DNA from: Amorphophallus konjac | Taxonomy: Eukaryota > Streptophyta > Magnoliopsida > Alismatales > Araceae | Direction: 5' to 3' | Length of the DNA: 64,000 nt | Assembly: GCA_022559845.1 (NCBI GenBank) | Contig: CM040121.1 | Coordinates: 570,636,140-570,700,139 of the forward strand | Shown: in pieces, positions 55,786 to 64,000 of the stretch | Position numbering within the stretch: position 1 is the first letter of the stretch | Layout of the letters: each line of letters starts with the position of its first letter | Notes under the pieces: generated by a model | The model's database searches: none | What the model saw: the letters and a program-made list of their open reading frames with translations, nothing else | Told to the model about the DNA's origin: nothing | Program-made: the position numbers and the translations under genes

Positions 55786-57198
55786 ATGGACAGGGCGCTG
55801 AAAAGACAAAAAAACTCAACTCCCAGGATTAACGATATCCAAGGTCATATAAGCAACAGGATATGCATGAATCAGGTTAGTTTAACTTTCTTATTGTGCA
55901 TACTGTTCCGGCGAACTGCTCACATGCTCATGTCATATGCTCATGTACCTCTTCTTTTGTTTTCTTCCCCTCCTCTCACAGGAGTACCCAAATCTTCCAG
56001 GGGCTAGAAGATATGTCCAAATCAAATGGTTGCCCCTCATCCTCTCCAAATTCACATCAGACATGAGGGTATATGTAGCTAGATGGCATCTCTTGGGGTT
56101 GATAACCCATGCCAAGCATTATGATCAAATCCACATAGATTGGGCTGCCATAGGAGCATTGATTGAGACATGGCATCCTTCCACCCATACCTTCTTATTT
56201 TCCACTTTTGAAGCCACCATCTTGCTGGAGGAAGTAGAGATGATCCTAGGCTTAAGAAAGATGAAGCACGGAGAAGAAGAAAAGATGGCCATCATGCCAA
56301 AACCCATCTCCTCCCACGAGTTGCTAACCTCGTTAATACCTAGCCCGAATATAGTGAACCAAATCAAGGTCACTAAAGGAGTTAACCTCTTGAAGCTCGC
56401 CTCATGGGTGTACAAGAGAGCGGATCAAGCTAAAGAGGAAGAGGAGATAGAAAGAGTGACCAAAGCCTTCGTGGTGTGCTTGGCAGGAGCACTCCTATTC
56501 CCATCCACGGAAGACTTTCTAGAGGAGTCCCAATTGAGCGCAGTGGTGAGCTTATGGGAAGGAGAGAGAGTTGGACCGGCGATCCTAGCATATCTCTATA
56601 GCGGGCTCACAGCGGCGTCCATGGGAAGGCCATTTACGGGTGCATGCTAGCACTCTCAAGTTGGGTTGATCTACACTTCAAATTCGACTCATGCCACGAA
56701 GCCCAACAACCCTCAAGAATTTTCTCAAAGAGCCCACTCTCATATATAACCGGCTCATTAGGTATAAGCAATAGAGTGACCAACCGAATTCCTCAAATCA
56801 AGAAGAGAGGGGATTGGAGGGAGCACCTAAAGGTAATGCCAAAGAATCTTTTTACTTGCGCCCCGGGTGTATTTAAAATGCAGGAACTTCGTGCACGCTT
56901 TTCCATCGGGACGGACCTTCGTCTTATTGGTGCTTCGGACTTCGTTTTATATAATGCACACCGGTGCCTTCCTCAGCTTGGGCTCCCAAGGCAACACTTA
57001 GAGGACATCTCTCATCTTCCTCCAATCAAGTCAAGGGATCTAGGCAACAACGAAGACGGTGAAGAGGTTATCACCATTCAAGCTTTATGGAGGCTAAGCA
57101 AGCTTCATCAACCTGTAGAAGACCTGGACGAAGACAAGGAACAGTGGAAAAATTATGTGACTTCATTGAGAAAAATAAGGCCCAAAGTGGCTCATTAG
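55786..57198 (+). pseudogene. Tat-2 gene A, one missing base
   Basis: Exons 55786-55875 (30 codons, GTTAGT donor) and 55982-57198 (CTCACAG acceptor), phase 0 as in Tat-1. The product matches gene A along its length: EYPNLPGARR, ARWHLLGLITHAKHYDQI, DWAAIGALIETWHPSTHTF, TILLEEVEMILGL, WVDLHFKFDS, LFTCAPGVFK and DFVLYNAHRC. One base is missing near 56648, so the frame ends after RPFTGAC and continues in another. Exon 2 is 1217 bp, one short of a multiple of three. It could be a sequencing error or a true lesion. An AATAAA follows about 25 bp after the stop. Confidence 0.78.
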
Positions 57199-57307
57199 TC
57201 ATTGTAGTTCCTCTTTTCAAAATAATAAAGATTGTTCTCTGATTGAGCCAACTGCTACTGTAATTATGAACCAAATCATCCAAAAAACTGTGTTTCTGTT
57301 GTGAATA

Positions 57308-57711
57308 ACGCCTCCAAGAGCGTCGCGAATTAACAAATACACGCCTTATTTCAAGGCGCTTTAACGGGCCCTTCGTAAACAGTTGACGCCTGCAGCAGTG
57401 GGCGTTACTTTGAATGACGACCTTAAGAAAGGCGTGAACAGATTCAAACCCAAAAGAATATAATCGTTATCTCATCAAAATAACGCCTTTTCCATAGTCA
57501 CGTTTCAAGAATAACACGCCTTTACCAGAGGCGTTACTTCAAACAGTAATGATGACTTCCCTCACATCAATCAACGCCCATTCAATGCGTCTGACGACGG
57601 TTATCGTTCCCCATGCGAACTAAATTAACGCCTTAATCCTCGTCGCCAATTTCCATAAAACGCCCAAAGGGTGGACGTGAATTCAATTATAAACGCCTTG
57701 CTCCAGGGCGT
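57308..57711. repeat. 19-bp palindromes between Tat-2 genes A and B
   Basis: About ten units (ACGCCTTTACCAGAGGCGT type), some decayed, filling the A-B spacer up to about 170 bp before the gene B start. Same slot as the GGGGGCGTCC palindromes of Tat-1 (39734-39959). Confidence 0.8.
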
Positions 57712-57878
57712 GTCTTCTTTTCGAAACCCAAAAGCCATCGAGCCTCCTTCTCCTTCCTCCTTCCGTTTTCATTTCGCCCTTTCTCTGCAAACCCTAACCG
57801 AAACCGCCCATTCTCTCTCTCTCGTTCTCTTCTCTCAATCTCCCTCTGTCTCTCTCTGTCTCACTTCCTACCCTAGCC

Positions 57879-60800
57879 ATGGCCAAACGCCAAAGAATTA
57901 GTGCCCCAGACGTGGTTGACCTCGACGCCTCCCACGCCCAAGAAGAAGAAATTTCTGTGGAGGAGCTCGCCGTCGTGGCCTTTGAAGAAGAGCCGGTGGT
58001 GGCCGGCGGCGACGACGCCGACGAAGCAGCGATAGGAGGAGGAGATGCAGAAGGTGGAGAAGAAGAAGGAGAAGAAGAAGGAGAAGAAGGACCGCCGTGC
58101 ACGGCGGCGGTCGCTCCCCGGGGGCAACTCCGGCGGCCCAGACGGCCGCTGCCACGGCCACAACCCCAGAAGCACAAGAAGGTAGGTTCCCCTCCCCATT
58201 CAAATTTTTTTTATTTTATTTATATGTTTTTATGATTTTTCATGGCCTTCGGGCATTAAACCTGCAACTCAGAAAAAACACGCCTCCCATGGGGGCGTTA
58301 CTCAAACGAAACGCCTGATCCAGGGCGTTAATTATTTTTAATTTCTGAAAATTAATTATCCTTCATGAAAAACGCCCTGAAGCATGTCGTTTCTTAAAAC
58401 TTATGATTTTTCATGAATTCCATGCTCATTAACAATTTCCAAAAATATTTTCATGAATTATTTCGCATGCTGTCAGTTATTTGATTTTTCTGTTAATTGA
58501 GAAACCCACGCCCTCCAGAAGGGCGTTAATTCAACAAGAGACGCCCAAACCAGAGGGCGTCGCTTCATTCATTAACGACCCAAAAATTAACCACCTTTAG
58601 GAAAACGCCCTACCACAGGGCGTTAATTCAACAAGAAACGCCTAACACCGAGGCGTGATTAAAAGTATATTTCAGAAATAGCAAAACAGCCACCAAAGAA
58701 CGCCTAAGACTGAGGCGTGATTAACATAAAAAACGCCCTTATTAAGGGCGTTACATTAAAGTTCACTTTGAAAAACGCCCCCCACAGGGGCGTGAATTTA
58801 TCAAGAAACGACCTGAGGGTGGCCGTGAATTCAAAAAAATGCTAAAATTCAATATTTAACCCAAATCAAATGCAATTCACATGGATACTCAAATAATTAA
58901 GAAAAATTCTCTTTTAATGCATGCAGGGGTTGATGAGGACCCGTATCTCATGGGTCATGGTCTGGGCAGCATACCAGGGTCTCCCCGACTTCCAGAGGGT
59001 TAGAGTAGAGGCCATGGGGTTTGGGGCTTTTCTATCCATTGAGCCTTTAGACCCGACCTAGCACTGATCCAGGTTTTGAGGGAGAGATGGGATAGGGTTA
59101 GCCGGACCTTTCTGATGCCCTGGGGGCATATGATTCCTAGTTTAGAAGATGTAGCCAGGATTACAGGTTTACGGGTAGATGGTGAGGCCGTGAGTGGGTT
59201 CACCTATTCTGACTATTCAGAGATGGCCCAGAGGCTACTAGGGCTTGAGATGGTCTACGAGGGACCTAGCGAGTGTAGGACCATTTTCCGTACGGACCTG
59301 ACTACGGTGATGGGTCTAGGAGACGCTAGGCATAGGTCGGGGGAGACCTTAGGTGAGTTTGCACAGCGACTGACCGACGGGGTGAGAGCGGCATGCTGCC
59401 AGGACCCGACTGACCATGAGAGAGCGGACCGAGACCTGAGGAGGTTCCTGCTGCTGCTGCTCGGGAGATTATTGCTGGGGACGAAAGCCGATGTCATCAA
59501 CTGCCGCTTCTTAGGCATCCTTGAGGATCTGGAGACGGTTGGCACATATGCTTGGGGAGCGGCCCTGCTGGCGCATTTGATGGCCGATCTGTCCACGGGG
59601 ACAGGCCGTGAGACGACCGTCAGTGGCTTCTCACCTCTTCTTCAGGTATGCAATTTCTCATTTCTTATCTTTTCTTTGTTATGATGCATGTGAATATAGT
59701 ACTAATTGCAATGCATGGATGCAGGTGTGGAGCCACCTATACATGCCGATGGGGCGCGTTGACCCACGGCCAGGAGCTGAGGGATCCTTCCCTCTGGCGC
59801 GACGCTGGGTGCCTGTTATCTTTGGCGCCCCACTTGACTACGAGTTGTGGGTTTTACGGAGAGAGTTCCGCGACTTCCCTCCCTCGCTGGTATGTATGAA
59901 TGAATGATATGCATTTCTTTTTGTTGTTTATTTGAATATGATGAAATGATAATGATGCGTGTTCATGAATGCAGGTGCAGTGGAGACCATATGAGGGGAT
60001 GACTGATGAGGGCCAGCCTTGGGTCGTATCGGGGCGACCTCGCTTCGGGCGTGAGCTGTGGCTACACTGCTTGAGCGAGATTGAGCCGTTACGGCTTCGA
60101 CTGGTGATGAGGACCCTGGGCCTGCCCCAGGAGTGGATCGAGGTCGGAGAGCCTCGAGGAATTGGCAAGAAGACCCGCGGTCGCACCAAGACGACCGACT
60201 GGAGGGTGCGATTCGAGGAGCAGTACGCCGACTGGCAGCGAGGCGGGACCACAGTCGTTTCCCACGCGACTGACAGCTCCGAGTACCTCCGGCGCTACTG
60301 GGAGGTTCACGCCGGCAGACCTCAGATGAGGGTCTTAGGGGTATGTATGAATGCACTTATTTCTAAATTAAATGCAAATGCTTATGTAACTATTATGCGA
60401 CTAACATGTAATGAATGCAGGATGCGAGGGACATAGCGGCGATAGATGCACAGGCCCACCTCCACATCCTGGAGGACCAGCTAGCTGCCACACGGGCAGA
60501 CTTGGAGACCCTGGTGAGTGTTTAAATTATTCCTATATGCAAATGAATTTTTTCTTTTGTTGTGTTGAATTAATGATTAGCCACTGACGGTCTTAATGAA
60601 TGCAGCGTGCCCAGCAGGGAGTAGCGAGGAGAGATCCAGGGGAGGCCTCCAGCTCGAGGGGGCCTAGTGCAGAGGTGACTGCACTCATGGAGCAGTTGGC
60701 TGGTGCGATAGCGCGAGCCGAGGTGGCGGAGCGTGACCTTGCTTCACGGGTAAATTCTGAACTCGAAACCTCATTCAAATAATGATTAGATATAAATTGT

Positions 60801-61498
60801 GCACTGATAAAAATTCATTTTTACAGACTGAAGAGCTTCGAGCCACTCTTATCTGCGTAGATGAGGGCTTCCGAGCGACGAGCTCACAGGTGCGTGACCT
60901 ACCTTTAGTCACATGTTGTTATTTCATTTCATGAATTATTGAACTGTGGAACTGATGATTTGTTTACCTGTTTGTAGGCTGCTCAGCTGAAGGCGATACG
61001 TACCGAGTTGTCGATCCGTGATCAGCGGATCGTAGAGCTTCAGCGGGCCTTGCAGCAGCGCAGTGAGCTTCCTCAGGACGTGGCCGAGCTGCGGGTTGCC
61101 CTGGAGCTGGAGAGGAGGGAGCGTGCTCGGGAGCGCGAGGAGCGGGCTCGGAGCGCGAGGAGCACCAGGCGGAGCGTGCCCGGTTCCAGGAGCAGTTGTT
61201 GGCACGAGAGCGTGAGCTGGCGGACTCGAGGACCCAGTTGATCCTTTCCCAGGAGCGGCTTCGAGTGTCCGAGGAGCGGTTGCAGCGAGGCCGTGAGCGA
61301 GCACGGGCTGCGGGGTACTCCTTCACCAGCTCTACCTTTGTGGCGGGTTCTTCCCTCCGAGAGAGGAGCGAGGCAGGAGGACACGTTCGGGTTCCGGCCT
61401 CTTCACGGGGGCCTATGCCTCCTCCACCAGCGCCAGCTCGGGACGGTGAGGAGGAGGTTGAGAGCAGGAGAGTAGAGGAGGGTGGAGGCGAGAGTTGA
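57879..61498 (+). pseudogene. Tat-2 gene B, two missing bases
   Basis: Exons 57879-58181, 58927-59645, 59725-59889, 59975-60340, 60421-60513, 60606-60749, 60827-60889 and 60978-61498, all GT…AG and phase 0. Exon 1 is basic then strongly acidic (EEEGEEEGEEG). Exon 2 is PMD: GLPDFQRVRVEAMGF, RTFLMPWGHMIPSLEDVARI, TGLRVDGEAVSG. Exon 5 is 93 bp as in Tat-1; exons 3, 4 and 6 differ by 3-6 bp. The tail is split by one extra intron (60890-60977) and an extra 63-bp exon. Single bases are missing in exon 2 near 59048 (length 719) and exon 8 near 61150 (length 521). The tail is coiled coil (LELERRERAREREER, RERELADSRTQLI). Same order and strand relative to LTR and integrase as in Tat-1. Confidence 0.8.
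58280..58826. repeat. 19-bp palindromes in intron 1 of Tat-2 gene B
   Basis: Eleven or so units (for example ACGCCCTTATTAAGGGCGT, a perfect palindrome, and ACGCCCTACCACAGGGCGT) in the 745-bp intron. None lies in the exons of gene B. Same slot as the three palindromes in Tat-1 intron 1. Confidence 0.88.
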
Positions 61499-63038
61499 GA
61501 GTTCTGTACTTGTACTCCTCCACCTTCACACCTGTACATGATAGACATGATGATACACATATATATGAGATTTGAGCTTTTGTTACCTGAGCACTTGTGT
61601 GGTTGTGGACTTGTGTTTGTGTACTTTTTCTTCTCTCGTTCCTCGTGTTTGCTTTACTTTGCCCTGTATCTGCGGCTGCGGTTTTCACTTGAACAAACAG
61701 GTTAATTCATCTGTTCGACTTGGCCCCTTGCCCGGTGAGCAAGGGTGTAAATATTTTGACCTTAATAATGGGTCAAGGGGCCAAGCCTTTAATAAGGCAA
61801 AATGAAATAATCAAAACTCGGGGATGCCTCATGCAATCACACGTATGCAAACAATAATTAAAAGATGTCCAGGCAAGAATGCAATTCATGCAACATGAAG
61901 AATTTATTTTTTGTTCTTTTCAGTATATATATATTTTTTTGAAGATTTTTCTAAAAAACACGCCTTAGATTAGGTCGTTACTCTCTTAAAAGACGCCCTC
62001 GGAGACGGCGTTACTGTGAAAAGTTTTTTTTTGATTTTGTTGAAAACACGACCTTCCAAGAGGCGTTATTTTTAAAGAAACGCCTAAGATCTAGGCGTGA
62101 ATCAGCATAAAAGCGCCTTGAACAAAGGCGTTAATTTTTATTCCTCCCAAATTGGGCTGATAAAGAAATCAAGGTGGTGGGCCCTACTTGGTCATCTTCT
62201 AAGTTCCATTAACCTTTCTTGAATAATTAAAAGGGGAATTGGCGTGAATATGGTTAAACTTATACACAAGATTTCGTACAGTGCATTCTCTTCAGTTTGT
62301 CTCGACCATTCTGCTGGTTCATGACTTTCCAAAAATAAAAGAGAAGCTATAAGGAAGCTCACAAAAGATTCAAAGATGCCTGAGGCAAAGCTACCTCCCC
62401 TATCCTTATGCCTGTTGGGGTTCGGTCTTTGGCGTAGGGACGCTTTGTTGCCCTTTTCTTGCCTCTTCATAATGCATGCATACGCCCAAGGTTTTCCTTG
62501 CGGGGACTTTGCCCTCTTGACATGCTTTTCTTTTTCAACATTTGACTTTCACTTCGGAATTGATTTGCATTGAATAGATTTGAACTGATGAACAACCTAA
62601 TTGTACTTGGGCTTTTGTGGCATTTGTTCCCTTTTGGGCCCTGACTTCCTCCTACTAAAGCGGCGGATAGGTTTGGCGTGTCTACCTCAAGACCTCTCTT
62701 CCTCCCTTGTGGGCCGAAGAAGAAAAGAATGGATATCGTCTTTCGCCTTTAGTTTGATTTCGACTTTCCATCAGATTTTGCACTGCTTGAGCTCAAGAGT
62801 AAAGTGTGTAGTGTGTGCGGTGTCAACTCCCATTTTAAATTAGCAAGACTGACAAATGGATTTTGGATTTTGACCTTTCGGACCGGTGACCTTTGCATGT
62901 TAAGTCAGCCCAAAAGGGAGAACCATGAAAGAAAACTCTTTTGTTTTGGATTTTGAAAATATTCAGATTTTTTTTTTTGGATTATCTGGGAGATTTCTAT
63001 TTTCTTGTGAAGTTTTTGATTTTTATTTGGATTTTTGT
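61499..63038. other. Spacer between antisense gene B and integrase
   Basis: 1.5 kb without a gene. It includes five 19-bp palindromes (61960-62131). The genes on either side converge here (gene B from the left, integrase from the right), so their 3' ends face each other. Confidence 0.6.
61960..62131. repeat. 19-bp palindromes downstream of Tat-2 gene B
   Basis: Five units spaced 33-54 bp apart (ACGCCTTAGATTAGGTCGT, ACGCCTAAGATCTAGGCGT and similar), between the 3' ends of gene B and integrase. Confidence 0.85.
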
Positions 63039-64000
63039 TCAGGGGTAATATTTCTTGAGATACAAACCATTCCAGGGGTGAGTTAATTCCTCTCCTTCAG
63101 CATTAACCAGTTTATAAGCATTGCCGGGAAAAACATCTTTTATAACGAACGGCCCTTCCCAATTTGGTTGGAGCTTTGAACGAGGGCCACCCGGCTTTAC
63201 AAAAATTCTTTTGATTACCATTTCACCGACCTTAAATTTTCTCTCAATTACCTTCTTTTGATAAAAACGTGAGAGCCTGTTTTGGTAAACGCGCGCATGC
63301 TCGGCAGCGACCAGACGCTTCTCATCTAGGAGTTCCAATTGGGCAAGGAGTGAATCACGACGTTCATCGATAGAGAGCTCCTCATCCAATTGTACTCGCA
63401 GAGACGGGATAAGAATCTCATAAGGGACTACGGCCTCCATTCCATAAGTAAGGGCAAAAGGAGTTTGCCCAGTGGGGGTTCGAATGGAAGTGCGGTAGGC
63501 CCAAAGAGCTTCAACCAGCTTGTCCGGCCAGTCCGAGAATTTATTAGCCTCGCACGTCTTCTTAACAATCTTGATTAAAGTTTTATTAGTGGCCTCTGCT
63601 TGGCCATTGCCCTGCGGATAATAGGGAGAAGAATGATGCAATGCAATGTTATACCTGTTGCAGAGATCCTTGAGATCTTGGGAGATAAATTGAGGTCCAT
63701 TGTCGGTGACGATGGTGCTTGGGATGCCGAACCTCGTGATGATGTTCTTCATGATAAATTTGCAGACGGTTGATGCTTTAATCTCCACGTAAGCTTCTGC
63801 TTCCGCCCACTTGGTGAAGTACTCCGTTGCCGTGAGAATGAATGATTTTTGCTTGGTCAGGAGGTTCGAATCACCAAGAGGTCCAATGATATCAAAAGCC
63901 CACATGGAAAAAGGCCATGGGGAGGACGTAGGATGGAGTGAAGAAGCAGGAGAATGAATCTTGTCGGCGTGCAGTTGGCACTTAACACACCTTCGAACAT
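63039..64000 (-). CDS. Tat-2 integrase, C-terminal part of pol (partial)
   Basis: Open from the window edge to a TAA near 63039, about 320 codons. It starts inside the zinc-binding domain (RRCVKCQLHADKI). Catalytic core: the first Asp in WAFDIIGPLG, the second in IVTDNGPQF, the Glu in GNGQAEATN, with normal spacing. Then PTGQTPFALTYGMEAVVP, typical of Tat integrases, and a C-terminal domain GEMVIKRIF…WEGPFVI…HPWNGLYLKKYY. The enzyme would insert the cDNA copy into the genome. No stop or frameshift in the visible part. The upstream RT and RNase H lie beyond 64000. Confidence 0.9.
   Translation of the reverse strand, partial: VRRCVKCQLHADKIHSPASSLHPTSSPWPFSMWAFDIIGPLGDSNLLTKQKSFILTATEYFTKWAEAEAYVEIKASTVCKFIMKNIITRFGIPSTIVTDNGPQFISQDLKDLCNRYNIALHHSSPYYPQGNGQAEATNKTLIKIVKKTCEANKFSDWPDKLVEALWAYRTSIRTPTGQTPFALTYGMEAVVPYEILIPSLRVQLDEELSIDERRDSLLAQLELLDEKRLVAAEHARVYQNRLSRFYQKKVIERKFKVGEMVIKRIFVKPGGPRSKLQPNWEGPFVIKDVFPGNAYKLVNAEGEELTHPWNGLYLKKYYP

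Larger units (their letters stand above)
52985..64000 (-). mobile_element. Tat-2: minus-strand Tat-like element, 3' part
   Basis: From left: 3' LTR, polypurine tract (54313-54329), antisense genes A and B (plus strand), a 1.5-kb spacer, then integrase on the minus strand running off the window. The layout is that of a Tat element with its long 3' region. It is a diverged relative of Tat-1: the LTR start TGTAGACACGCC, the polypurine tract and the A-B cassette correspond, but most non-coding sequence and the palindromes differ. Confidence 0.8.

Noticed and set aside
62192..62843. Short frames between gene B and the Tat-2 integrase as genes
   Set aside because: 60-92 codons, no homologous counterpart in Tat-1, no motif; region treated as spacer.

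Overview
The window is retrotransposon-dense plant nuclear DNA. The evidence is nested Ty1/copia and Ty3/gypsy LTR elements, a chromovirus with 2.5-kb LTRs, a TRIM-like small LTR element, plant-type methionine-tRNA primer sites (TGGTATCAGAGC), Tat-type gypsy gag/integrase, and spliced antisense genes with a plant-mobile-domain (PMD) signature. It fits a seed plant, probably an angiosperm with a large genome; I cannot name the species. I see no ordinary host gene, tRNA or rRNA. All functional calls come from motif reading, not database searches.

Layout. 1-2.2 kb: tandem multimer of a copia LTR. 1.6-17.6 kb: minus-strand copia element (copia-1) split in its RNase H by a young plus-strand chromovirus (2914-12952, with 5-bp target duplications). 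17.6-23.7 kb: an old, heavily mutated plus-strand gypsy element (gypsy-2), interrupted in gag by a 1.26-kb TRIM-like element. 23.7-31.7 kb: a second minus-strand copia element (copia-2) abutting the gypsy-2 integrase. 31.7-34.7 kb: non-coding sequence with an AT-rich block and a degenerate minisatellite. 34.7-45.4 kb: the 3' part of a minus-strand Tat-like element (Tat-1), with its LTR, polypurine tract and, antisense to it, a set of intron-containing genes. 45.4-53.0 kb: LTR, primer site, gag and protease/G-patch of a plus-strand Tat element of the same LTR family. 53.0-64.0 kb: a second, diverged minus-strand Tat-like element (Tat-2) with LTR, the same antisense gene pair (each carrying single-base lesions) and, at the edge, its integrase.

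The most interesting content is the antisense cassette of the Tat elements. Gene A (443 aa, two exons) and gene B (785 aa, seven exons, every intron phase 0) both look PMD-like and are open in Tat-1. A third gene (B', 350 aa) is a downstream duplicate of B that has lost the PMD core but keeps splice sites and the coiled-coil tail. In Tat-2 the same A-B order and most intron positions recur at a diverged sequence level. Around these genes lie arrays of short palindromes of nearly constant length: arms GGAGGCGTCC/GGACGCCTCC in Tat-1 and 19-mers ACGCC-N9-GGCGT in Tat-2. They occupy the same slots in both elements (LTR, A-B spacer, first intron of B) although the palindromes differ. The chromovirus LTR carries a third array, of 26-mers GTAACGC-N12-GCGTTAC. 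A mobile element that encodes antisense DNA-binding-type proteins and carries its own fixed-length palindromic sites would resemble the anti-silencing systems of some plant DNA transposons; that is a hypothesis, not something the sequence proves.

How the parts relate: the copia and gypsy polyproteins would supply reverse transcription and integration for their own families, but nearly all are broken, mostly by stop codons of the kind produced by deamination of methylated cytosine. The antisense genes are the best preserved reading frames in the window.
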